From contig NZ_JADPKY010000053.1 in assembly GCF_023074185.1 (NCBI RefSeq), positions 1 through 64,000 of the forward strand: a DNA stretch of 64,000 bases, in the 5' to 3' direction. The number at the start of each line of letters is the position of its first letter. Position 1 is the stretch's first letter. The position numbers and the translations under genes were made by a program. Source of the stretch: Bradyrhizobium sp. 132. Its GTDB lineage: Bacteria > Pseudomonadota > Alphaproteobacteria > Rhizobiales > Xanthobacteraceae. Under the pieces are notes generated by a model, which saw only the letters and a program-made list of their open reading frames with translations, searched no databases and was not told where the DNA came from. This document shows, one piece after another, positions 10,137-19,760 of the stretch.

Positions 10137-10433
10137 ATGCCGAGCGAGCCATCCCGACGTGTCGAGGACAAACTATTCTACAACCGCTATCTCGTTGATT
10201 CCGGCCGCGCCCATATCAAGGTGCGGCCGCACACCACACCATCCTCGCGGCTCTTCTCGATGCTGAAGGCCTGCCCTGCACGGTGCTACGAGCTCAGCGA
10301 TAAAGGTCATGTTGAGGTGACAGTCGACGGGTGTATCGAGTGCGGCACCTGCCGGGTGATCTGCGAAGAAAGTGGTGATATCGAGTGGAGCTACCCACGT
10401 GGCGGTTACGGTGTGCTATTCAAATTTGGTTAA
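10137..10433 (+). CDS. fixX: FixX, ferredoxin-like protein
   Basis: Small ferredoxin-like partner of FixC, 98 residues. A [4Fe-4S] motif is visible in [13 protein letters not shown], with an earlier cysteine pair in [14 protein letters not shown]. Start at ATG 10137 ([20 protein letters not shown]); the frame extends upstream to 10044 only by overlapping the end of fixC. Last gene of the fixBCX operon; 41 bases after fixC. Confidence 0.93.
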   Translation: MPSEPSRRVEDKLFYNRYLVDSGRAHIKVRPHTTPSSRLFSMLKACPARCYELSDKGHVEVTVDGCIECGTCRVICEESGDIEWSYPRGGYGVLFKFG

Positions 10434-10801
10434 AGCTTCGGCGTCGGGGCTGATTGGCAGGCTGCGGCGTTCTGGCGGTACAACGAGATCACGCGCGAGT
10501 TTGAGATTTCACCTGATTCGATCGAGTCCCGATCTTTCCATCTACCGGGCGGGCCCTTACCAGCTTCCGCTATAATGTGCCCGGAGATAGCCAAAGCGAG
10601 CCGGATCCGAAACAGGGCGCAACTCATTGGCGGGATTAGGTCGTCCATCTCGGATGGACCGATCCTGGTTCTCTTCCCAATAGCTGGCCGGTTTCGTCCT
10701 TCTTGGAGTTCGCAGCCATCCGTCTGTCGCCGCTGCCTCGCGATTTCGCTTCGCCATAGCCGCCGACCCGACAACGTGCCATCGAGCGCCTTGTAGACTA
10801 G
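10434..10801. other. No gene between fixX and the insertion sequence
   Basis: Short arginine-rich frames only; no terminator-like hairpin followed by T residues was found behind fixX. Confidence 0.45.
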
Positions 10802-11632
10802 CGTCTGTTGAGATTCATCTGGAATGGATGACGGCGGTGGCGAGGTAGATCATCGCCTCGAAACTGCCGTCTGTCTTGTCGCATCGCATTGCGATGCGTT
10901 TGAATTCTTTCAGCTTGCCGAAGAAGTTCTCGATCAGGTGGCGCCATTTGTAAATGTCCTTGTCGATATCGAGAGGCTGGGCGCGCCTTTGATGTTGCGA
11001 GATGACGATCTTCGCTCTGCGTTCGTTCAGGTCTTCGATGATCCAATTGGAATCGAAAGCCTTGTCGGCGATCAAACCGCCGAATTCGATGTCCTTGATC
11101 AAGGGCGCAACGCCGACGGTGTCAAAGCGATGGCCGGGCAGCAGGATGAACCGCACCAAGTTCCCGAGCGCGTCGGTCAGCGCGAGGATTTTAGTGGTCC
11201 AGCCACCCTTCGACTTGCCGATGGCCTGATTTTGGGTCCCCCTTTTGCTCCCTGCCCGTGACGGTGAACTTTGACGATTGTCGCGTCGACCATGGCGAAC
11301 TCCATGTCCGGATCGTCTGATACGGCATCGAAAATCCGTTTGAAAACGCCGGCCTTCACCCAATCGCGATAGCGCTTGAACACCGTATTCCAGTTGCCGA
11401 ACGTCGGTGGCAGATCCCTCCATGGGCTGCCCGTCCGGGCGATCCACAACACAGCTTCGAGAAACAAACGGTTGTCCGCCCCGGTGCGGCCGGGATCGGT
11501 AGGCTTACCCAAGCAAAGCGGCTCCATCTTCGCCCACTGCGCATCCGTCAAAACGAATCGGTGCATGCCGAACTCATTTCGGAGCTTGAATCACGGACAT
11601 GCCAATCTGTGAATCCTGAATCTCAACAGACC
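10802..11632 (-). mobile_element. Insertion sequence, IS5 family (IS427-like group)
   Basis: An element of about 831 bp. The ends are inverted repeats with GTCTGTTGAGATTCA on both sides, and a CTAG lies directly outside each end (10798-10801 and 11633-11636), which fits a 4-bp target duplication or a palindromic target. It contains one transposase read from two overlapping frames. It looks complete and may be recent compared with the decayed DNA around it. Confidence 0.85.
10815..11566 (-). CDS. IS5-family transposase, two frames joined by frameshift
   Basis: DDE transposase that cuts and pastes the surrounding element. The upstream frame (from 11566, MHRFVLTDAQWAKMEPLCLG) gives the N-terminal DUF4096-like domain and the first catalytic aspartate in FAMVDATIVKVHRHGQ. 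The downstream frame (to 10815) gives TQNQAIGKSKGGWTTKI, the second aspartate in GGLIADKAFDSN, and the glutamate in HLIENFFGKLKEFKRIAMRCD. The two meet near 11240 at an A4G5 run (GCAAAAGGGGGA on the coding strand), a classical -1 slippery site, so the shift is likely programmed as in other IS427-type elements rather than a mutation. Confidence 0.88.
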
Positions 11633-11785
11633 CTAGACAAGCACGGCGGATCACAAAATTAGCGATTTGCGACTCCTCCGCGCGACCGCCGGGTTGCGCA
11701 TCGTCAGGCGGGCTGCGCGCATGCAGCACACAATTTTGCCCTTTCCTTCGCCTGTATCGCTGGGACATATGGTCGGCCGGAGAGC

Positions 11786-12224
11786 ATGACGATGGTTGGA
11801 TTACAAAAGAGCAGGGCAGCCGCTAATGCGCGGCGAGCAGAGGCACGCCGTGAGAGTTCGGTGGGCGACATCCAGGCCCGCATGGCTGAACTGAGAAGCT
11901 TGCCGCGCGAGAACTCGCGGATGCGGTGTTCATGCTCTCGATGAATGCAAGACGGCAGGGCGAGTTGATACGACATGCGATCGAGAAGCGCGCCGAGGTC
12001 GACTTGGACTTTGATCCGCCGCCGAATGCTGATTCGCGACCTATCTCGCAAATGATGTGGTCTCGACCTTACGCCACCACGTTGCTGACCTTCCGACCTT
12101 GCTGGACCTGTTGGTTGAGCGAGCGCCTCACGTCTGCTGCACCGTCGACCGGGAGGAGGCCGTTTCGCTGCTAGCCGCAATCATTCGCGAACAGCGGCTC
12201 GAAGGAGTCCTTGAAGGCCTCTAG
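11786..12224 (+). pseudogene. Frameshifted gene of unknown function
   Basis: Three pieces in different frames read as one protein: MTMVGLQKSRAAANARRAEA ... VGDIQARMAELRSLPRE from 11786, then LADAVFMLSMNARRQGELIR ... EVDLDFDPPP, then DVVSTLRHHVADLPTLLDLL ... EEAVSLLAAIIREQRLEGVL ending at a TAG at 12222. At least two frame changes. I do not recognise the family; the smooth, helical C-terminal piece is the main reason for thinking it was coding. Confidence 0.45.
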
Positions 12225-13144
12225 GCTCGCCGGGCTCCTGAACCAGCCAGCGAAGGATTGCAATGCCGAGATCGGTTCGGAAGCGGATTTGAGAGGAGCT
12301 GCCGAGCGTGCGTGAGTGTCCAGGGCGCTTTGAGGGACAGTCCTGCAAGATGGAATGTCCAGAGCGGATGGGGACGTCAGAAAATCTCGGCGCCTGCTTG
12401 CGAGGTCAAAACCGCCTCGAAATTCGGGGCGTAGCGCCTTTGTCATCCGTTTCCCGTTTATCGCTGGCGCGGAGCCGCTATGCACGTCCGGTCGCAGTCC
12501 CCGGCCGCGTCAAGCTCGGCGACCTTCGCGTTAGCGAGGACGAGATCCGCATTCTGAGCTTTCATGTTCAGTTGCAGCGCGCGTTTGCCCGCTGGCGGAT
12601 CATGGAACCGTTCGCTAACAGCCATGCAAGGGAAATCACGGCAGGAACACGTCGCCCGAGCCGCGGCGATGTGCCAAAGCGGCGAAAGGCGGTCGCTCAA
12701 CTCGGTGAGGCGTCCTGGTGAAATCGACAGCCCTTGTTTCGGTAGTCGCTGGCTGCGCCCTGGGGGCCGCGGCCCTGGCAAGTATTCCGCGAGCAAGTCG
12801 AGAATAGCAGAAAAGCTGAGTGGCGGCCCGCTGCAAATTGGGCGAAAGGGCCTTCTTGGGTGGCGCTGGATCGTCGACATGAACGCTCCGCCGAGCGTCT
12901 GCCATAAACCCCCTATCCTTGCTCGAGGCCGGGAAATACGCCGAACTCGCGTCGGCTATTCGCTGTCTTCGCGAGCCGCACCGGCTTTCGCCGAACGTCG
13001 TGTCCACGAGCACGCCGAAGACACAGCCGAAATCCGCAGCTGAGTACGGCCGAACGGCGCGTCCAACGTCAATGTCGGCCAGGTCGGTCAGTAGGCCTGC
13101 TCAAACCCCACGAAGGCGCCTCACGCGCTGCGGCCAGCCGCACG
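12225..13144. other. Gene-poor, decayed stretch
   Basis: Many overlapping short frames on both strands, all with biased arginine/serine/proline composition, none with a recognisable domain. I see no intact gene. Confidence 0.45.
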
Positions 13145-13978
13145 TCAGTGACCTGCTGCAACAATCTGAAAGCATCCGATCGCAACTTCCATCACGATCA
13201 GCACGACTATAACCCACTCAAGACGCAGCGAGCGCCGTGTGTCGATAATGTCCGTCAGTGCGTTAGCCGTTCCGGAGATGGCCGACAGCTTGCGCTCAAG
13301 CATCTCAAGACGCTCCTTCAGTTCGTATTCGTCTTTCAGACGCGCATAGAGCCGCTCGAGTTCCGGCTTCTCCCAGAGTGCGTCGGGCTTTTCGGCAATC
13401 GCGATGCGGCCCGCGACGCGCTGCTCGACCAGGAGCGCATTGCCGATCAGTTGGAGAATGCCCTTGCGGCCCCGCGGCGTCCGGCCGCGCTCGGCCAGTT
13501 CGCGTGCAAAGGGTTCGATCACGTCGAACACCGCGGCGACACGGCGCTCATCTCGCTCCAGCGCCGTGCTCTTGGCTAGCGTATCGGCGATCAGCAGCAG
13601 CCGATCGTCACTAAAATTTCTAAGACAAATCCGCCCGCCCGGCAGGATGACCTCAGCGCTCTGCTCGTTGCAGAGCTGCGCCTGCGCGCTATCCTCCTCA
13701 AAGGAGGTGAGTTCACCGATGACGCGCGGTATCAGGGTTTCGATCAGAGCGGTTTCTTCCGAGGGCGACAACCCGATGAGCACTACAACGCCATAGCGGA
13801 AGACCACGACAAGGCCCGCATGAATGCGGAAAGCGACCGGCGTCGAGGACACCAGCGTTCCGATTTCCAGAGCCGACGGGTTGATACGATCTCCCAGCAT
13901 GACTGCCCGAATGCGCAGCACCGAGGCGGCCGCCGTCTGTCCGGAGACCACAGCCTTACCGCGCGTAAGTTGATCCAT
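13145..13978 (-). CDS. DUF155 (RMD1/YagE family) membrane-tail protein
   Basis: 277 residues. The layout fits the DUF155/RMD1 family: an N-terminal soluble domain containing VFRYGVVVLIGLSPSEETAL, a long helical region ending ERLYARLKDEYELKERLEML, and a single C-terminal hydrophobic helix (RLEWVIVVLIVMEVAIGCFQ). Family members in yeast and human act in mitochondria (RMND1 in mitochondrial translation); the bacterial role is not established. I start at ATG 13978 (MDQLTRGKAVV) because residues before it do not fit. A 60-codon frame ends 2 bases upstream and could be co-transcribed. No promoter recognised. This is one of the few intact genes in the surrounding debris. Confidence 0.8.
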   Translation of the reverse strand: MDQLTRGKAVVSGQTAAASVLRIRAVMLGDRINPSALEIGTLVSSTPVAFRIHAGLVVVFRYGVVVLIGLSPSEETALIETLIPRVIGELTSFEEDSAQAQLCNEQSAEVILPGGRICLRNFSDDRLLLIADTLAKSTALERDERRVAAVFDVIEPFARELAERGRTPRGRKGILQLIGNALLVEQRVAGRIAIAEKPDALWEKPELERLYARLKDEYELKERLEMLERKLSAISGTANALTDIIDTRRSLRLEWVIVVLIVMEVAIGCFQIVAAGH

Positions 13979-13980
13979 GT

Positions 13981-14163
13981 TCACTTTAGCGTCCGGTTTG
14001 GCGCCACTGCGACGCGATAGCGTTCCCCCAGAAACACGTCCAGAACTTCGTCGCAGATGGTGCAGCGGAATTTGCCGGGCGCGTTGCTGAGAGATGACGC
14101 TGAGATCCAGCAAATGCCGGCTCCAGAGTTTGGATGGGTGGTCTCTATTTCATGTTCGTGCAT
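13981..14163 (-). CDS. Possible small protein with a CxxC motif (60 aa)
   Basis: Opens MHEHEIETTHPNSGAGICWI and contains FRCTICDEVLDVF, a half zinc-ribbon. It ends 2 bases before the DUF155-like gene, which suggests coupling, but no strong ribosome binding site is seen and the gene may be a truncated remnant. Function unknown. Confidence 0.35.
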   Translation of the reverse strand: MHEHEIETTHPNSGAGICWISASSLSNAPGKFRCTICDEVLDVFLGERYRVAVAPNRTLK

Positions 14164-14698
14164 GCTTGCCCGCAAGCTCAATCGAACGCCCAGCAAAGCT
14201 CTTCGAGGAATTCGACGATCCCCGGCCGCCAAACATTTGGCTGCGCCGTAGGCGCCTTCCTCGAACAACGTGGAGCAAGATTGATGCCGAACCGGTGTCT
14301 TCGCGCCAGCGGCGTCAGGATTTCCGCTTCAATGGGCGAGCGAAAATGATCGATTGGAACGGCGTAGGTTGATCAAAAAGCTGGTCGCGATGTGTGTTCA
14401 ATTTCCTCCAGAGCATGTCGGCTACAGAACACAGCGAATCTTGCGCGCCGCGGAAGCTTTCAAAGCGCAATCAGAGCCTTAACCGCGGCAGCGGCGCTGG
14501 CATAGCTGTTGCTATGAAATGTCGCAAAGACCGAGCGAAGGCTGAGTGCAGACCTGGTCCGATCGGGCGAAAACAGCACGTTGCCCGTGGACCGAAATTG
14601 GGGAAGGTGAAGTGCCGTTTCCAACCGTCAGCCACACGAACGTCACGGCAAATTCTTGAGCCAAGGCCCGAGTACAACGGCAGAAAGGACTAGAGACC
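14164..14698. other. No gene recognised
   Basis: About 530 bases between a small frame and the cbiM-like gene; nothing convincing on either strand. Confidence 0.4.
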
Positions 14699-15444
14699 GT
14701 GCATATCGAACCGGGAATAGTAACAGGCGCCAAGTTCGTATTGAGCTGCGCGACAGGCATTGCGATGGGCTGCGTCGTCGCCAAGCTTGTGGTCGAGGCC
14801 ATACACGACCGGCGCGCTCTGTCATTTGCTGTGCAAGCCATCGCCGCGACGGGCCTTGTGTTCACGTTATTCGAATTCCTGCCGCACTTTGCGGTTTGGG
14901 CCTCGGAAGTGCACCTCGTCCTGGGCTCCACGCTGTTCCTCTTGTTTGGCGCGGCGCCGGCGGCCTTAGGTCTTGCGCTCGGCCTCTTGCTGCAAAGCGT
15001 CCTCTTTGTTCCGACCGACCTGCCGCAATATCGGATGAATGTCACGACGCCTCTAATGCCGCTGTTTGCGATCAAGGCGCTCGCCAAGCGCCTCATCCAT
15101 CCAAGGCTGCCTATCGCGATCTGCAGTACAGCAAGGCGCTTGCGCTCTCGACTGCGTATCAATCCGGTATCGCTGTCTGGATCGCGTCTTTGGCGCTCTA
15201 TCGCGCGGGCTTCGGCGCCGCCAACCTCGGTAAAGTCGCATCGCTCGCGGTTTACTATGCAGTTGTGGCCTTGGTCGAGCCGCTGGCTGATCTGGCTGCG
15301 CTGGCGCTCGGGAAACAAATTGGGCGGCGTGAGTGTGAGGGGATCTGTCGCCTACCGCTCCCAGAAGGCATGTTGCGGTTGAAAGTAACGATGGCCGCCA
15401 TCTCGGCCGCTTTGCTCAAGCGATACGTACGCTTTCCCCGATAG
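14699..15444 (+). pseudogene. cbiM-like cobalt/nickel ECF transporter gene, frameshifted
   Basis: CbiM is the membrane substrate-binding component of a Co2+/Ni2+ energy-coupling-factor transporter. A GTG start at 14699 gives MHIEPGIVTGAKFVLSCATG, with the N-terminal Met-His needed for metal binding, several hydrophobic segments and LILGSTLFLLFGAAPAALGL-type sequence (seen here as LVLGSTLFLLFGAAPAALGL). Near 15100 the match jumps one frame to SKAAYRDLQYSKALALSTAY, continuing through GFGAANLGKVASLAVYY and LVEPLADLAALAL to 15444. A single frame error separates the halves, so it is either a young pseudogene or a sequencing error. No cbiQ/cbiO partner is visible nearby. Confidence 0.75.
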
Positions 15445-15892
15445 CAGCCGGCTGCAGCGATCCCCGGGCGACGCGCGCTCGCTGTTATCCGCGAGGGGGC
15501 CGACTTTTGGCTCATTCCGCACAAGGCGACCAGGAAATCATTCCTTGCCGAATTGCGGCCGGCCGTCTGCGCCGGCCCGGTCGCTGGTGATCGGACGCGC
15601 ACTACCGATTTCGACCTGCTGGTGCGTGATGTGGCGAAGGCGAACTGCCGCCACGACTTGGAGGAATGGCGGGACGCGCTCAGGGCAGCAGCCTGGTCGC
15701 AGAGCATCGGGGGCGAGGTTGGACACGAGGGCGTCTTGCGCTGCTGATACACTGGGAGTCATCCGTCGAACGAGCTTATCCATGCAACATTGGCAGCCTC
15801 CTCAGCACAGCCGCGATGGACTGCCGTTCGGCGGCTTCCCATGCTCTGCTGCATTCGGCCGGAATGTTCGCAGTTCGACAAAGAAGATCGCC
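15445..15892. other. Open frame of uncertain status
   Basis: A frame running to 15747 reads smoothly (AVIREGADFWLIPHKATRKS ... FDLLVRDVAKANCRHDLEEW) but I find no clear start and no family. It may be the tail of a lost gene. Confidence 0.35.
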
Positions 15893-16414
15893 ATGTATGG
15901 ATTGATCGTGGTGTTGACCACGCTCGCACTGTGCAGCATCGTGTTTGCCGGCGAATTGACCGGGCCGGCAAAGGTCATTAGCACCGACACCCTTGAAATT
16001 CACGGGACACGCGTTAGGCTCTGGGGCATCGACGCGCCGGACAAGTCTCAAATGTGCCGAGATATCAACCTCAATCCGTATCGATGTGGCCTCATGGCCG
16101 CGAGCGATCTTGAAGCCTTCATTGCAGAGCGCGAAGTCAGTTGTCTGTCAGTCCTGGAGGATGAGTGTGGACGGACATTGGCGATCTGTTCAGCTGATGG
16201 CATCGATCTCGGAGAATGGTTGGTGCGCAACGGTCTCGTGCTCGATTGGGAGCGATACTCCAGGGGCCGATACCACACTGCGCAACGCGCGGCCGATCGT
16301 GCCGGACTGGGCTTGTGGGCGGGCAGCTTTGCCGTACCTTGGCTATATCGAGCGTGCATTCGGTCAGGTGGTGGACCAGCCAGCTGTTCTGACGACGCGA
16401 ATGCTCACCCTTGA
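15893..16414 (+). CDS. Secreted thermonuclease (SNase)-like protein
   Basis: 173 residues with an N-terminal Sec signal (MYGLIVVLTTLALCSIVFAG) followed by a staphylococcal-nuclease-like OB fold: VISTDTLEIHGTRVRLWGID, APDKSQMC, and the later DLGEWLVRNGLVLDWERYS typical of rhizobial SNase homologues. Extra cysteines (about residues 62, 72, 84 and 89) suggest disulfides after export. Not all catalytic residues of the staphylococcal enzyme can be placed by eye, so nuclease activity is likely but not certain. The start at 15893 is chosen because the signal peptide begins there. No operon partner; neighbours are debris. Confidence 0.8.
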   Translation: MYGLIVVLTTLALCSIVFAGELTGPAKVISTDTLEIHGTRVRLWGIDAPDKSQMCRDINLNPYRCGLMAASDLEAFIAEREVSCLSVLEDECGRTLAICSADGIDLGEWLVRNGLVLDWERYSRGRYHTAQRAADRAGLGLWAGSFAVPWLYRACIRSGGGPASCSDDANAHP

Positions 16415-17937
16415 CCGGTATTCCTCACACCAGAATATACGCCAGAGTCGTTCCGCACAAAGTGACCGTCACGGGCGAGCTGGCGTCGGCCGCGAGTGAG
16501 CAAGCTTACCACTGCCGCGCCACCATGCTCAAAAGCGGTAAGATGGTCTCAAGCTCTCGTAAGCGCGAAAGTCGCAAGACAGAAAATCGCGAGCTCCACA
16601 GGAACGCCATGGTTCTCGCCCTAATTCTTCGGAATCATGGACTCGCAGTCATGCCAAGGCGGCGCCTTTTGAGTTCGAGAGAGCCGCATTTACTCGGAAG
16701 AATGGCGGGCTCTCCGGACAAAGCAAAGGCGTGGCACGGAAAACAATCAGTTCCGCCGGGTACAGGTTGAGCGGAAGAAAGAAGGTCAGGGGCGTTCAAG
16801 GCACCATTGGGCGCGGTAGGCAACACGAATGAGGCTTGGGATGCAGCCGACCTCCACTCCATTCGACGCAAACTTTCAGGTTTTGACATGCCCAGGGCTC
16901 GCAGCTTGATTCCCAGAGGTCGCCAGATGCCGTCCCACCAAAACTCATACACTCGCACTCAAATCTGATGCAGCAAGCCGGTGTGAGCGCTTGCTCAACG
17001 CCGGCTCCGCGGGGCCTATCGAAAGGACGGTAATCGAATTGGGCCCTTTGCCGCGGGAACGCCGCATAGGTCCCTTCCCGGACTTCGCTGCTGTTGGCGA
17101 TATCGGCGGCGATTGCCTTTTCAAGCAACGGCTGCTCCGATTTACGCCAGAATTTGGCCGGGCGCGTAACAAGCTGAACACCACACGCGCGGTTTCGGCG
17201 ACAAAGACGTGTGGATCTGCCTTGCAGGCGCCGATCACAACAATGCCTCAGAAGACAATGCAGCTGCTCGTTCCGTTGGAAACAGCACGGCTCGCTGACG
17301 ACTGGCCGGAGATCCGCTGAATGAGCAAAACCGCATGCGACGAGCGCAACTGCTGCGGCAGCCCCAACAAGAACGTCAGATCGCATATCACCTACCGAAC
17401 ACGAAGTGCGCGCCTTCCGAAACGAAACGTGAGCCACTGAACTCGCAGCGCCGCTCCCATAGCCTAGTGGTGTGCAGACTCTGTGCCGACGGGCACGATG
17501 CAAGCTCCTGACCTTTTTCGATCGCGATGTCGCCAACCCGACAATAGCAGTCATTGCTCAAACAAGCCCCGGGTTTGAGGTCGAACACGAATCGAATGCC
17601 GGGCGCCGGCGCCGCCGGTTAGATGATTTCAGTGAACGCTCCTGCGAAAGAGATTAGGTGATCGAGCTTCTTTGCAACCACACAATGAAGTCGCACCTTA
17701 ATTCGAGGCGCAGTGCTGAGCTCAGTCAAAGATCGCAAGCTCACCGCTGCGATCTAGGAATTGAACTGGGTCGGTAGTTCCTGATGATGCCGACGCGGCA
17801 CGCCGGAAGCGGTCCGAAACATACGAACACGATCTGCCGATCTGCATCTTCTCCCATGCTGCTCCGGAGATCAGGCGTCGTATAACTCCGGCAAGCGACC
17901 TTTCTTGACCGTCTCCCCGAGATCAGCCCCATAGCTG
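16415..17937. other. Gene-poor, decayed stretch
   Basis: No intact gene seen. On the minus strand around 17390 a frame begins MRSDVLVGAAAAVALVACGF, a signal-peptide-like start, then loses sense and seems to continue in other frames down to about 16950, so this may be a destroyed exported protein. The rest holds only chance frames. Confidence 0.4.
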
Positions 17938-18063
17938 GGTTTCATTGCTGTTCTATTCGCACGGCGATCTCGGCAGCGAATTGTTCGTGCCGTTCTGGGT
18001 GGTGCTATTGTGCCAGACCGATGCAGGTGGGACCCTGATGGGCAGCTGGCGTATCGTTCGCAC
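17938..18063 (+). pseudogene. Fragment resembling a PiT-family phosphate transporter
   Basis: About 40 codons read LFVPFWVVLLCQTDAGGTLM followed by GSWRIVRT, similar to the conserved transmembrane stretch of Pit inorganic phosphate permeases (family GTLxGGWRIVxT). Nothing of the gene is recognisable on either side. Identification by memory of the motif only. Confidence 0.3.
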
Positions 18064-18282
18064 TAGGGCTTTCGCGTGACGACCAAGTCGCGGCCAGATG
18101 GTCTCGGCCCAGAGGCCTTGCATCCGCTCGTTGTTCTTGGCGACTTCCGTGCCACTGTCGGCGCCGCGCCGTTCGGCGGTGCGCTGGAACGTGGCCAGCT
18201 CGGTCGTCCATGCCTGGAGAATTAGCGTGCCGGCGATTGTTGCGGCGCTGACCTGGTGGGGTCAATGCTTTCGGTGTTTTCG

Positions 18283-18597
18283 TTAGGACACGAGCTTCAG
18301 CCCGACAATGCCGGCGACGATCAACCCGATGCTGGCAAGGCGAAATGCGGCGGCCGGTTCTCCGAACAAGATGATGCCGAGCGCCGCCGTGCCGACCGCA
18401 CCGATGCCGGTCCAGACCGCATAAGCAGTTCCAATGGGCAGCGTCTTTAGAGCAAGGCCGAGCAGGGTCACGCTGCCGGCCATGGCCGCGAGCGTGAGCA
18501 CGGAGGGAACGGGCTTGGTAAAGCCCTCGGTGTATTTGAGGCCGATTGCCCAGGCGACCTCCAGCAGGCCGGCGACCAACAAAATGCTCCAGGCCAT
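18283..18597 (-). CDS. sugE: SMR-family exporter, Gdx/SugE type (guanidinium)
   Basis: 104 residues with four predicted membrane helices, the length of small multidrug resistance proteins. The glutamate in [19 protein letters not shown] (residue 13) is the proton/substrate-coupling residue, and the W-A-I-G-L-K-Y pattern is the SugE/Gdx type rather than EmrE. Gdx proteins export guanidinium in exchange for protons. That assignment is supported by the guanidine-II riboswitch candidate immediately upstream. Start at 18597 ([13 protein letters not shown]) after a GGAGG; the frame extends to 18708 only through the leader. Confidence 0.9.
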   Translation of the reverse strand: MAWSILLVAGLLEVAWAIGLKYTEGFTKPVPSVLTLAAMAGSVTLLGLALKTLPIGTAYAVWTGIGAVGTAALGIILFGEPAAAFRLASIGLIVAGIVGLKLVS

Positions 18598-18611
18598 GGC
18601 GGCCCTCCGTT

Positions 18612-18670
18612 TATCGCAGGTCGTCCCGGCGGCTGATGTGGTCATGCGCTGGAAGGCCGTCCTTGCTAGG
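18612..18670 (-). promoter_or_regulatory. Guanidine-II (mini-ykkC) riboswitch candidate
   Basis: On the transcribed (minus) strand two small hairpins with ACGR loops are present: AAGG-ACGG-CCTT (18664-18653) and CGGG-ACGA-CCTG (18628-18617), 24 bases apart, followed 9 bases later by the GGAGG of the sugE-type gene. Paired GG-ACGR-CC hairpins just before a ribosome binding site define this riboswitch class, which turns on translation when guanidinium binds. Confidence 0.8.
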
Positions 18671-18711
18671 CTCGCGATTCGCCTCGAGCAGGGGTTAACT
18701 TCTCTCAAAGA

Positions 18712-19632
18712 TCAGCATTCCGACGTTATTGGTTCGGCGAATTCACACGATCGACAAAGCAGAAAGCCGTCTGTTCCGTTCATGCGATCGGCAATGTTGC
18801 AAAAGGCTGCCCCTTTGAAGAGATCCTTGTACCTGTCGCGGAGGAGGTTGCCCAAAACGTGTCGGCGCTCAAAATCCATGCAACAGAATGTAACGTCGCC
18901 GTTTGGGAGAAGAACATTACGATATTGCCGTTCGTCAGGACATGTCAGTGCTCCAGCGATTGGCTGCCGCGCTCCAACCATCTTCTCGCCGTTGCCAGCC
19001 CTGCTGCGCGGCGGACGCGAGCGAACCAGCGCTTCGTCAGGAATTGTGCCGACAAGTGCGGGATGCACCTCGCCCATGACTATGAAGAGCAACGATGAAA
19101 TGTCGGCATCGACAAGTTGGCGCATCAAATCGACATAGTTGCGCCTGACGAGACCACTATCCATGTGCGTGCCGTCATCAAAAACATGCACTAGGAAAAC
19201 GCGGAACTGCATCGCACGCAAACGTCTTAGATCCCGCCCGTTCATTCCTACCAGGGTCGTGAAAATTCGGATTCCATGGCCACACGCATAGGCATGCTCA
19301 ACCATTTCGGTGCAAGCCGGATTGAGCCAAGGCTCCGAATATCCGGAAAAGCTAATGTCGACGGCTGCTGGTACGCGCGCCAGACATCGCTTGAAATCTT
19401 GGAGAGAAAGATGCTTCACGTCGGATATCGCTCTTTGCCGTTCGGCAAAGTTGTCTTGCGGACAATAAGAACATCCGACGACACAGCCAGTTGTCGTAGT
19501 TATCTCCAAGACCCTGCCGCCACTGATTGCAGAGCGCAGCTCCTGTGGAGTCATCGATTCTATATTGTCCACTTCCGCGCTCCGCGTTTGGAACAAAGAG
19601 ATATTTGAGGGGACCGTCGATTTGCATCTCAT
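18712..19632 (-). CDS. Radical SAM/SPASM-type protein
   Basis: Radical S-adenosylmethionine enzyme of unknown substrate. The cluster motif CxxxCxxC is in TTTTGCVVGCSYCPQ, about residue 50 of the form given here. A second cysteine-rich C-terminal domain (CPDERQYRNVLLPNGDVTFC, then CRSCEF near the end) is of the SPASM type that binds extra Fe-S clusters; the VLLPNGDVTFCCMDF stretch is typical. The start is uncertain: ATG at 19632, 19554 or 19734 are all in frame. I prefer 19632, because residues encoded before it (FFICRACDHAESRW) look like the tail of another protein of the same family. No neighbouring partner gene (glycosyltransferase or precursor peptide) is visible. Confidence 0.82.
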   Translation of the reverse strand: MRCKSTVPSNISLFQTRSAEVDNIESMTPQELRSAISGGRVLEITTTTGCVVGCSYCPQDNFAERQRAISDVKHLSLQDFKRCLARVPAAVDISFSGYSEPWLNPACTEMVEHAYACGHGIRIFTTLVGMNGRDLRRLRAMQFRVFLVHVFDDGTHMDSGLVRRNYVDLMRQLVDADISSLLFIVMGEVHPALVGTIPDEALVRSRPPRSRAGNGEKMVGARQPIAGALTCPDERQYRNVLLPNGDVTFCCMDFERRHVLGNLLRDRYKDLFKGAAFCNIADRMNGTDGFLLCRSCEFAEPITSEC

Positions 19633-19760
19633 GCCGGTTCGCTCATGCTTCAGTTCTCGATTCGTCGTCCACCAGCGCGACTCGGCATGGTCGCAAGCGC
19701 GGCAGATGAAGAATGCGCCACGGCTCTCTCCCATAACACCCCAGTCCAGCAGGATTGGAC
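19633..19760 (-). pseudogene. Possible C-terminal remnant of a second SPASM protein
   Basis: The in-frame codons before the radical SAM gene read ILLDWGVMGESRGAFFICRA followed by CDHAESRW. The pattern F-x-x-C-R-x-C-x-x-A-E is the same as the C terminus of the radical SAM gene itself (FLLCRSCEFAE), as if a tandem paralogue had been deleted down to its tail. Confidence 0.35.

Noticed and set aside
12308..13043. Several 60-160-codon frames on both strands
   Set aside because: Overlapping, biased in composition, no start signals or domains; treated as decayed DNA.
13981..14268. Longer 95-codon form of the CxxC small protein
   Set aside because: The first 35 residues look non-coding; only the shorter form from 14163 is listed, at low confidence.
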